Assembly: GCF_037038585.1 (NCBI RefSeq)
Contig: NC_092541.1
Span: forward strand, 1,435,445-1,499,444
Length of the DNA: 64,000 nucleotides
Direction: 5' to 3'
Source of the DNA: Patagioenas fasciata
Taxonomy: Eukaryota; Chordata; Aves; Columbiformes; Columbidae
Numbering within the stretch: the stretch's first letter is position 1; every line of letters begins with the position of its first letter. Shown in pieces: positions 1 to 39,664 of the stretch. Both the position numbers and the translations under genes were made by a program. The notes under the pieces were generated by a model. That model saw nothing but the letters and a program-made list of their open reading frames with translations. It ran no database searches and was not told the DNA's origin.

Positions 1-3000
1 GCAGGGCTGTGTTTAACAGCATTTAATCATTTTAATTAGTTTTTATTCCTTTCTTTTGCCTCCACGTTGTTGCCGATTTTGAAAACGCGCGCACGCAACG
101 CTGCTCCGCTTCACCTTTGGTATTTGCTGCGGCCGTAGATTTGTGAGGAATAGTTGCATTGATTTTTAGCAGCGCCGTGCCAGCGGGAGCGTCTCGGGCG
201 CCCTGCACCGCGGCGCTGGAGCGCATTGCCCACCCCGGCAGTGACACGTCCCCGAGAGCCCCCCCGGGGACACAGAGCTGAGCGGGGACCTCACGGGTGA
301 GACCCGAGCCGGTGTCACCCCCTGGGTAATCGCACATCGAGGAGATTTTGGGTAGCTGGTTGCCATAGCAACCCCCAGATGTGCTGGTATAGGGGCTCAG
401 GGTGCCCTGTGCCCATAGGGGTGGGAATCTCTGCTGGTTGAGCTCAGGATTTCACACCGAGCCCAGGGCATGGGATCCATGCAAAGCGTTTCCTCGCATG
501 CTCAAGTTGTGGTTGCAGGTGAAATCCTCTGTTCTGCTTTGTTTTTCCTAGGAGGGGCCTCCTAAACGAGGTGGAAAATATTACACCCTCTCTTTCTCTC
601 TCTGCAACCATTTACAGGTGTAATTTCCATCCCTTTTCCCTGATAATTGAATATTTTTTAGGTCATGCAGTTTCTCCACCCTATTTGCAGGGCCTGTCCT
701 GGATGCCTTTGTAATTAGACATCATCTCCCTGGGAAAGATGATTAACGCGGGAGCGCAGCCCCGGATCTCGCTCGTCCTTGAGGCTCCTTGTGGGCATCC
801 AGCCTTGGGGACGCTGAGTCCTGTCCTTTTGGGGGGTGACAATAGATAGAGCAGCCCTTGTTTAGTGTCCCCAAACCTGGGGACACAGTGGGCATCCCCT
901 GCAGTGACACCCAGGCGCCAGTTATTAGGATTTGGAGAATCCACATCTAAGCGATTTTAAGCTGCTTTTTTGTTTGGATTCTTACTAAACCGAGGGGGAA
1001 ATGATGTTTTAATGCTTCGCTCTGCAACAAAAAGGCCTTGAATGGAGGAGTTTCCATCCTGGTTTAAAGCTGAGGCTTCGCACAGGAGCTGGGATTAATG
1101 AAAGGGCAATGTTGTTCTGAAACGGCGAAGATTAAAGTGGCCCAGGGAAGAAAAGCCGAGGTGTTTGGCTGTTATCCTGGCTCTTAGCAACACGATGGGA
1201 CCCGACCTTCCCTTCCTGGGGAAAACGGAGGTTAAACCCCAGCTGCTGGCTGGGGCTGCATTCTGTGTGTGTCCCCCGGGGACACCCAGCACCGAGGTCC
1301 CCAACTTGATGTGGGTAAACGCATCATTAGCTCCCTTGGTTTGCTCTTTTTGTTGTTTTTTAACGCATGAAAGCGGAAATCTGGAAGAACTAATTAAAAA
1401 TGAGGCCGCTCTGAGCTGATCAGGGTGGGCATCTGCCCACGGACTTGATGGTTTGGACAGGGACTCTGTTTATCGAGGGGGGGTTGTGGGGGGAACGTGA
1501 GCCACAAACCCCATCCTCTTTGTGCTGGAACCCCCCCAGGGGAGGATTCAGCCTTTAAAATGTGTTATCTTAATCCTGAGCAAACTCGGGAGCAGGAAAG
1601 GTCAGCGCCCGCCTTCCCGGCCTGGTGGGGATGAACCGCCGGCGGCTGCGCCTTCTGCTTCTGCTGGGGCTCAGGTTACCGAGCAGAAGAAAACCGATAC
1701 ACGTCCTCCAGGTGTATCAGTCTTGATCCTATCTGGCATCTTTCACCCCCAAATTATACCCTAAATCTTTAGTCAGCCAGAAAGGCTCTGGAAAGCTTGG
1801 CAGACTGGGAGGGTTGGGGAGGCATCCTCATGTTTTCTTATTCCTGTGTCTCATTTATTGATGTGTGTGCTTGCCCAATTCTGGTTGCTGTTTGCCAGGT
1901 TGCTTTTGGAGTCTAAGGCTGGGGAGAGCCTGCCCTGCTCACCTCCCAGCCAGCGAGGATTTTAACGGTGCCATCGATAGGTTTCAGAGTAAACGCTCTG
2001 TCGTGGTTCCTGGAGCCTGTCCTCACAAAGGACCTAGTGAATCGGTGGCATTAGGGACAGACAGTGCCCAAACCGGACCTGTTGGGTGACAGCTGGACCT
2101 GTTCTGCTTCCTGAGCTCCCCCCACCCCCCTGCCCTCCCTTTCCCTTTGAGCCGCTGCTGCAGGCGCAGCTTGAGCAGACTTGCCTGAGCAAGCCCGGCT
2201 CTACGCGGGTGTAGGCGAACGCTCCCCCGCCGACTGCGTGCTCAGGATTTGCCGGTTGATGAGTGCTGGGGGTTGTGGCCGTGCCAGGGCAGGCAGACTC
2301 CAGTCTGTGCGAGACATGAGGAAGGAATTGTTGGCCCTGAGGGTGGTGAGAGCCTGGCCCAGGTTCCCAGAGAGGTGGTGGATGAACCATCCCTGGAGAC
2401 ATCCCAGGCCAGGCTGGACGGGGCTCTGAGCACCCTGAGCTGGTGAAGATGTCCCTGCTCACAGCAGGGGGGGCACTTGGGGAGCTGGGAAGCTCCTTCA
2501 ACCCAAACCATCCTGTGTTTTGCAAAGAAATCTCTGGTTTCATCACCATTCTGCCATAAGATCCTGAGTTTCGTTAACAACCCATGTCAAAAAGCAGCAA
2601 TCCCAGGGCAGTGCAGCATCTGATGCAATAACGCCTGTTGGCTGGTAGTGCCTCCCACGGTGTTACGCAGGGATGGTAAACCCGGTGGTCATGGGCATCC
2701 CGGTGCCCTTTACAGGTTCCAGTGGCAGCGCTCGGCAGCGGCAGCTCCATCCCACAGATGATGATGTGGGAAGAAGCAGCCGTGGGGTTTGCCCCCCTGG
2801 GCGTGGGGCGGCTGGTGATGCTCCTGGGAGGGCAGTGGGGTTTTGTGCTGCCGCGTGTGCCAGCGCTGGGGTCCGCGTACAAATATAGCAAATTATGCAC
2901 CGTTCGGACCCACGCGGTGGGAAATTCCAGCGATGGGCTGCGGGAGGCGTTAATGGCAGGGGTCTGTAATCAGCACCTGCAATTAGCCGCTGCTCCAGCT

Positions 3001-4690
3001 GGCCACAAAGGCTCGGCCATAAAACACCCCATCCCACGCTGCCGTTCCTCACTCCCACCCCTCTACCGCTTTCGGCCGCGGTGATGCCAGCGGGGACCTG
3101 CAGCCCCTGGGGATAAACTCAGCACCAGCTGGAGCAGGGAGATAATTTATTGATGAAATAGTTTCGCAGAACTGGTCAGGGTTGGGGGTGAGGGTGGGTG
3201 GAGGATGGAGTGGGGGTTCAGGGCTGTACATCGGTCCTTGCTCGTTGGGCTGGAGCTCTGGGGATGCCAAAGCTCTCCTGGGGAAGGGAGAACAGCCCCC
3301 GGATGGCTGTCAGCCCCCCGATGGCTGTCAGCCCCCCGCTCCTCCTGGTCTTTACACCTCCGCGCTCCCCTCCGCTTGACGCTCGCTTGCAGTAACACCA
3401 AACTGCTGATGACATTAAACAAATTAATATCGGGTTTAAATAGCCTGCTGGGAGGCTGGTAACAGGCGGCGCGGGGCCCAGCTGTCAATCCCAGATTAGT
3501 GAGTGCCCGGGCTAAACTTACTGTTGCTGCTAACGACCCCAAAAGCAATAAATCCCCGGTGCGGGGGGCGCGTGTCCCCGCCGCGTCGGTCCTGCTTGGG
3601 GCTTTGCTGGTGATGCTCCGGTGCCAAACCCTGGGTGGGTTTTTGGAGAAGGATGTGCGGGAGGGGTGCCCTGACCTGGCAGCAGCGAGCGGGGGGACCC
3701 TGATGGCTTTGGGTGCTTTTTGAAGCACCAAAGTGTTGGAATTTACCCCAAAAGTGCCTGATCTGGCTGTGGTGCCTGGGAAGGGACTTTGGCCTCTGGT
3801 GGTTTCCATCTTTGTTTTGGCTCTGCTAGGGGCTGAAGGGGTTCCTGCCGCTTTGAATTGTTTGACTTGAGGGAAGTATTTGAATCCCTGTCCTCATCTC
3901 TTTTGAGGGGGAGATGATTGTTTCCTCTCGTCATAAGCAGGTTTTTCATCATATCCCTCTTTAAAAGACACCTTGCAATCAAGTCATGAAACTTGAGGCC
4001 AAAAATTCAGCGTGGCGAGCGTGCCGTTCTGGGGCATCCAGCTGCCTCAGCCTTTGCTGGTGAAGATGATGGGGAGGGCAGCAAACCCTGGGCTCTGGGT
4101 TTACACCAAACTCCAACCATGGGCAGCTGGGGTGAGCTCCCCAACACGGGTGGGCTGTTCCCATTCACCATTGTCACCCTGCGAGGTGACACCGCAGCTG
4201 GATCAGAGTGCATGTTCCAGGGTGGGGGTCGAGCCCCTTTCCCCATGGGGCCGCAGGTTGTCTGGTACCCGATGGATGCTCCAGGGCTGGCTGGGAGGTT
4301 TGTACCTCCCTCAAGATAGTGGAAAAGGGGATGAGTTCACGCTGCTGCTCTTGGGCAAGCACCAACGTCTCGGTTGTGAACCCCGAAAGCTGAGGTGACC
4401 AGAACACACACTGGGGTGTGCAGGATGCGCTCGGCTTCCCAGGCAAACGGAGCTCATGCAGTTCAGAGGGATGTCGGTGCACCCCGCACCGTGGGAGGGT
4501 TTTGGGGAGCCTTTCCCAGGGGGGTCAGCGTGGGTGGCTGCTGTGGCTATTCCCCCTCCATAAGCAAACCCCGTGCTGGAGGCTCAGCGTAGGGACACCT
4601 CTGCAGGCACAGCCACCCCAAAACAGTCCTTTTAGAGGGGGGTCTGGGGCACTCAGGTTTTTGGGGTGCAGACGAAACCAGTGTGGGCTC
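1..4690. other. No recognisable gene; sequence upstream of ZNF385C
   Basis: No open frame here has splice sites with agreeing phases, or a protein sequence I can place in a family. The short open frames are GC-rich and of low complexity. The only element I can name is a CR1 fragment near 2,290-2,530. A small tandem duplication (unit about 18 bp, containing GATGGCTGTCAG) lies at 3,295-3,340. In human, the neighbours beyond this side are DHX58 and KAT2A; neither is visible here. Confidence 0.5.
2290..2530 (+). mobile_element. CR1 LINE 3' fragment (diverged)
   Basis: The stretch carries the CR1 3' UTR landmarks in order: a GAGCCTGGCCCAGGTTCCCAGA-like block, CATCCCTGGAGACATCCCAGGCCAGGC-like text, then CTTCAACCCAAACCATCCTG. 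It belongs to a different, older subfamily from the near-identical copies further right and lacks the 8-bp tail repeat. Boundaries are by eye. Confidence 0.75.
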
Positions 4691-5027
4691 CCCGCTCCAA
4701 CTTTGCTTTGGCAGCCCCGGCGTTCGCTCCGCGCCGCGCTCGGGAAGAAAAAGCCGCTTGTGCTGTGCCGGGGGGGGGACACAAGGAGGGCGGGGAGCCA
4801 GTCCCTGCGCTTCTCCCCCTCCTCCCCTTGCCATGTGAATCCCCGGCACCTCCGGCTGCTTTTTCCCCGGCGGGGCCGAGGCGGGGCCGGACGCGGGGGC
4901 TCGGGGTTCGGAGCTGCGCATTGGGGGGTGCGGGGGGAGCCCGCCCTGCCCTGCCCGCCCCTGCCCGCAGCCCAGCCGGCCGAGCGGGAGGAACCAGCAG
5001 CGCCGAGACGAGGCAGCCGGATCCAAG

Positions 5028-34544
<29,517 letters not shown>

Positions 34545-36981
34545 AGGGTCCGTTTGCTGCGACCGGGCTGTGCCGCGGGGCGGTGTGCCCAGGCAGGCTG
34601 CTCTTCTGGCTGGTGGGAAACCATAGTCGTAGACATCAACCCCGGCTTTTCCTCCACTTCGAGAGCGCTCCTGCTGGAGTGGGACACCCCGGCAGAGCCC
34701 CGCCGTGCGGCCCCGCCGCTCCTTGCACCCACGGCAGCCCCGCGCTCGGCAGAGGAGCCCGTCACACGGCGTGGTGCATGGGAAAGGGACGGTGCCCCTG
34801 TCACCAGGACCATCTCATGGCCCGGGACTGCTTGTCCTTGGCCCGCTGGTTCCTCGTTCATCACCCTCCCGGTTATCAGACTGGAAGAAGAGCCGCCAGC
34901 TGCTCCCTGGGGGAAGGAGCATCCTGTGGCCGGTCCCTGCCAGCCCAGCGGGAAAGGAGCTGCCAGCTCCCAGCTCTAACTGGGAGAAACGACCCCAGCA
35001 CAAGCAGAAACGCGGCAGTTCCCCTCTCACAACGGGTTGGCTGTGCCTGTGTCTGTGCTGGCCGGGGCTTTCCCTGCCCCTTGCACCCCACAACCCGCTA
35101 CGTCCCACCAGCCAAAGAGCCCCCGCGGCGGCGGGCGGTGGGCACCCTGACCGTGTCTTCACTGCGAGAGCAATAGCTGAAGCCCAGGGCCGGCGCCTCC
35201 TCCCTCCGAAAGCACACTGCCCCTGCCCTGGCCCCCCAAAGCACACGCTAGCAGAGACGGGCTCCCCAAGCTGGTGACGCTGTGCTCGGCGTCTCTGTCC
35301 CACAGCCCTGTTCGTGCCCCCCGGGAGATGCTGTGAGGCTGAACGAATGTCCCTAAAGCACTTTTGGTTCTCTGGTGAAAGGCAATGCCTGACCGTCCAA
35401 CCCCATCCCCGTTAGGAGCTTCCAGGGAGTTCATGATTCCCAAAAACAAAGTGTCCCCAGCAGCCCGGACAATCAGGTACAAAGGAGCCGGCGGCACCCG
35501 CAGCCCACGGTCGGTGATCTCCCTGCCACGTTCCTGTCGTAGCCTGCGGAAAACCGGGCTCCGGAGGGGCCCCGACGCCGTAGCTCTGCTTTTCACTGTG
35601 CCCAGCAAGCCCAGCGGTGACCTGGTCTGGAAACCGTAACCACAGCGCTCCGGGTTCCCAGCGCGCTGCTGTAAATAGAAATATGCAGGAAAGCCGCAAC
35701 CCAAATGGACCTTCCGCTGGAGTGACGGCCCCCCCCCGATCTATGCAATCCAGGAGGAGCAGCTCGCCCGCCGCATTTACCGTCTGCGTTTTATTTTGGT
35801 GCTCATGCAGGAGTGGTGGTCGGAGCAGAAAAACAACCCAGCGCAACACTGAGCTCTGTGCAGACGATTCCCATCCCGTCCCCTGGCCCGGGGTGCTGAC
35901 GCGGAGACCTCTGCTGTGACCCACCTGCCCTCCCAGCCCCTGGGATGCCACACGCACACTCATCCGACGTCTTGGCCAGAAGCAACGCCTGGATTTCAGG
36001 AGGACTTTTGCCCGGTGTGCTCCACCGACGCTCAGGACAGGATCCTGGCGATGGGAAGCAGCCAGTGGGTAACTCACACGGCTGAAACGCTGCTGCTTCC
36101 CAGAGCTGGAGCCTCAGGAGCGGGGCCGTACGCCTGCGGCTGGAGGGCAGTGGTGACACCGCTGTGCTTCTGTCACCGAGGGCAGGACTGCGAGGGAGCC
36201 CCTGGGTGTGGCTTCATCTCCTCTCCAACCCAAGGGCTGGGAAGAGAAGAGCGAGAGTTTGTGGAAGGCTGGAGGTAGAGACAACCCAAAGGTCTTACGG
36301 TGGTGGGAGATGTGGCTCAGCGCGGCCGAGGGAAGGAAGGCTCCTGGCAGCAATGGCTTTGGCAGGGACAGGGAGATGGTCCCAGGGGACACGTGCAGCC
36401 TGGACATGTCCCACGGGAGGGACGCAGCTCCCGCAGCCTCGCAGTGCCAAGCGGCCCAGCCCCAGCCCTCCCGCTGCTCATCCCCTTCTGCTCTTCTCCA
36501 GGTCACCTCACCCATCACCTCCCAGCCCTGGCCACAGCAGCGATGGGCAGCGTGTCCCCTCCTGCAACGCGCTCAGGAGCGCAGGGAACAGCCGCGCTCC
36601 AGCCCTCGGCACTAGTGGGTCGTCCCCCCGCATTTTTGTTCTAAAACGCCTGTGCTGGAGCCAGCAGCAGCTGCTCCCGTCGCCCCCCCACCAGTGGGGT
36701 CCTGATACACTCCTACACTTGGCACTTTAACCCCTTGAAAGCCATTCCTTCGAACAACAATAATACTTGCGACAAGCTGCGTGAGAACACGCTCCCTCTA
36801 CCGCACCCCCCGCTCCTGTGCTCTCCAAAGCATTTACTGCCTTTGATTAGCAGATGCTGTACTAGGTAAGGTAGTAGGGCGTAGTCTGTAGCGCTCAATA
36901 ACGTGTGCCCCTCTGTAAATAACCTTGGAGTGATGAGAACAGATAAAAAAAAAAACACAACAAAAAAACCCACAAAAATGG

Positions 36982-36987
36982 AATAAA
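36982..36987 (+). terminator. ZNF385C: Candidate polyadenylation signal, ZNF385C (proximal)
   Basis: AATAAA in ATGGAATAAACAG at the start of the AT-rich end of the 3' UTR. A distal AATAAA sits at 37,132-37,137. Confidence 0.5.
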
Positions 36988-37112
36988 CAGACTCTAGGGA
37001 CTTGGCCAGTACCCCTCCCGTAATGTTCATTGTATATTTTTTTGATGTACTATAACTGTTGGGGAAAAAAAAAAAAGAAAAGGAAAATATTTTGATAATC
37101 AAATCTCATTGC

Positions 37113-37118
37113 TTTATT
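37113..37118 (-). terminator. NKIRAS2: Candidate polyadenylation signal, NKIRAS2
   Basis: The plus-strand TTTATT in GCTTTATTGT is AATAAA on the minus strand, about 530 bp after the NKIRAS2 stop. It lies within 20 bp of a plus-strand AATAAA at 37,132, so the two convergent genes end almost on top of each other. Confidence 0.6.
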
Positions 37119-37644
37119 GTGTTACTCAGTAAATAAAAGGAACAAATATAAACAAGCCAGAACTTTCTTGCCACTTCTTTTTCTTTTCCTAGATCCAGAC
37201 TAGCTGAAGGCAACACGTTTATCTGGGTAGAACTGGGCCACCTTCCCCTTTGTCTTGTGGTCATTCTGAGTCAGCACAGAGAGGGAGTTGTTTCCTCTGG
37301 CCTGGCCGCGCTCAGCCCTGGAGCTGATCCCCACCTGCTGGCGAGCCCCTCGCTGCGCTGGTGCCAGCCCGCGCCCGCAGCGCAGAGGGACGGCCCTGGG
37401 CGAGTGCTGGCGCTCCTGGAGCACCTCCAACATCTGCAGGGGCTGGGCGGTGAGAAGAGGCGTCCCTGTGCCACTGCAGGGAGATGGGTCACCTCTCTCA
37501 CCCTCAAAAACCATCCCCAGGACACCTGTTCCTTGTGTCACCTTCCCGCCAGCTTGGCGACACCAAACAGGCTCAGCAGGAGGTATGTGCAAGGGAAGTG
37601 GGGAGGTGAGGGAGAGGAGGTGGCAACAGAAGGGAACAAAAGGC

Positions 37645-39143
37645 TCAGCCATCCATGGATCCGCTGCCCTTGTTCTTGCGACTCAAGGGAAAAGCAGACT
37701 TGCTTTGTGGCTGCGTCATCTTACTGGCCAGGTAGATGAAGGGCTCGATCAGCGTGCGCCGGTCGGCCACCGACACCTCCCACAGCTTCACCTTCTCGCC
37801 CTTGGCCCAGTGCTGGGCTGCGTCGTGGTCCACCCGGCGCTGCTCCTGCAGGTCACACTTGTTCCCCAAAACCACGATGGTGACCTGTTCAAAAAGAAAA
37901 GGTGAGAAGAATCCCTGAGGGGATCCAACGCAGAGCTGGCTCTGCCAGACCCTCCATGCCCGGCCCAGCCCTGCAGCCGATTCCCACTCAGCGCTAAGAC
38001 TTTTTAAATCACGACATCTCCCAGTGCTCCCTTCTAGCAGCTTTTTCTCCTGTTTGTGTCAGCGTGTCTCAAACCAGCCCCAAAGTGGAGGAGCCTTTTG
38101 AACATTTGCACATGCAGAACGTATCCCAGGACAGCAGCCGGTTACAATGGAGAGTCTTAGAAAACAGGGACCCCTGTCACCATCTCGTGACAAGCTACAG
38201 AGAAGACTCTCTAGGTGAGAACTTGAACAAGGGAAGCAGGTCCCACTCTACAGCTGCTTTCCTCTGGGGTACTCACCTCTTTCTTGTCTTTGGACTTGTC
38301 AATCTCCTTCTTGAGGAGCTCCACGCGCTTGAAGGACTCCTTGCTGTCCGTGCTGTAGACCAGCACGTAGCCGTCCGTGCAGGAGAAGCAGTGCTTGGGG
38401 AGCTCCATGCCGTCCCGCAGGCCCCGCGTGTCGTAGAAGCGCACCTGCTCGCGCACCCCTCGGTCCGTCTCGATGGAGCCCACGTAAATGTCCTCCTGGG
38501 TCTCGATCATCTCGGAGCCTGCCAGAGACGCAGGGGACACATGGGGACCACGGCCAGGGAGCTGGCTCTGGCACAACACAAACTGGGGCAGCACAGTCTT
38601 CATGCGATCCCATACTATACACAGAGAGAACCTTTTGCTTTAAAAATATAGGTTTGTCTATCACAGAAAGTATAACGCAAATGATCCACTTCCACATTTC
38701 TGTATGCTTTGATTCTCAAAAATCAGACGCAGCTTTGGGCAGGTTACAGGACAGGGTTTCACCCAGAGGAGCCAAAGACTTTTGTCTTTCATGAATCACA
38801 TTGTTAATAACCTAACGGGATAGAAGTTGAGCATCTTCACTGAAATCTGTAGCTATGACACATTCAAAGAGTGGAAAAAGGGCTCTTAGTATAGAGGATG
38901 TACTGCTGGAATGCACTGTAGTGAGAAGCTGCTTTCATACAACCATTTTTGTGGAAAAGACTCTCAGGATCATCCAGTCCTTCCTCCCCAACTGCATTTC
39001 TCGGGGTCTCCGGCTCCATCCTCAGCTCCTGCTCCCATCCCCAACTCACCAACCACATGGTTCCCGTACAGCAGCTGCTCCAGGATGGACGTTTTCCCGA
39101 CGGAGGCCTGCCCGCACACAACCACCTTGCAGCTCTTCCCCAT
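37645..39143 (-). CDS. NKIRAS2: NKIRAS2, kappaB-Ras2 small GTPase (3 coding exons)
   Basis: Exons on the minus strand: 39143-39050, 38518-38277 and 37884-37645; 576 bases give 191 aa, the same length as human. An in-frame TGA lies nine bases before the ATG, and the Kozak context is good (A at -3, G at +4). The P-loop is GQASVGKT, with Ala and Ser at the positions of Ras Gly12 and Gly13. Switch II reads DTRGLRDG, with Leu at the Gln61 position. NKCD supplies the base-specificity motif. There is no C-terminal CAAX box (end ...SGSMDG). These are the hallmarks of kappaB-Ras proteins, which bind the NF-kappaB inhibitor IkappaB-beta, slow its degradation, and also act on Ral signalling. It is head-to-head with DNAJC7 and tail-to-tail with ZNF385C. 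Upstream non-coding exons are likely but not visible. Confidence 0.98.
38790..38995 (-). repeat. Copy A of a 150-bp inverted duplication, attached to a worn CR1 3' end
   Basis: Positions about 38,795-38,939 match the reverse complement of about 48,130-48,272 at roughly 90% by eye. A shared core is GGGATAGAAGTTGAGCATCT, and AGAGTGGAAAAAGGGCTCTT is another. Immediately beyond, 38,941-38,995 looks like a degenerate reverse-complement CR1 tail. It lies in NKIRAS2 intron 1. Confidence 0.8.
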
Positions 39144-39664
39144 GCTGCCTCAGCCGCGGCCGCCGCGGGGAGCGGAGCGCGGCTGGCACGGCAGGACCAG
39201 GGCCCACACAGCCCGGGCGCGGACAAAGGCCCGAGGGGACAGCGGAGACCCAGCCCGCAGGTCCCGGCCCTGCGGAGCCACCCGGGGCAGCGCTGCGGCC
39301 GGGCCGAGGCACCGGCGGGGCCTCAGCTGCGCGGAAGGGGCGGGGCGAGGCCCGGCAGGCTCACAGCGCCCCCCCGCGGGCGGGCGGACCAGAGCCTGCC
39401 GGGAAACCCGGACTGCGGCGACGGCGAGTGAGTGGCGGGAAGAGGCGAGACCCCTCCCCGGTGCTCCTGCTCGGTACCCGGTGCCTCCACCGGCTGCCCG
39501 GTGCTGTTCGCTGCCTCCCCATAGTGGGCGGTGCGGTGCGATCCGGTCCCGCCCCGCCCCAGAGCCACTCCCGCCGGCCCCGCCCGCCGCCGCCGTTGTC
39601 AGCGGAAGCTCCGCCCCTTCCGGCGCCGCGCCCGCCCCGCCCCTCAGCCCGGCCCGGCGGTAAG
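39144..39664. promoter_or_regulatory. Shared bidirectional CpG-island promoter of NKIRAS2 and DNAJC7
   Basis: The two start codons are only 521 bp apart and point away from each other. The interval is saturated with CpG and holds several GC boxes (GGGGCGGGGCGAGG near 39,337; CCCGCCCCGCCCC near 39,548). An ETS-type CTTCCGG lies near 39,616. A YY1-type AAGATGGCGGC overlaps the DNAJC7 ATG at 39,663-39,673. No TATA box is seen. The island extends about 450 bp into DNAJC7 intron 1. Confidence 0.85.

Larger units (their letters stand above)
34545..37150 (+). other. ZNF385C: ZNF385C 3' UTR
   Basis: A long non-coding stretch follows the TAG at 34,542-34,544. It is GC-rich for the first 2 kb and then AT-rich, with AATAAA at 36,982 and 37,132. 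Open frames up to 221 codons occur on both strands but show no family motif or splice support, and I treat them as chance. Confidence 0.6.
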
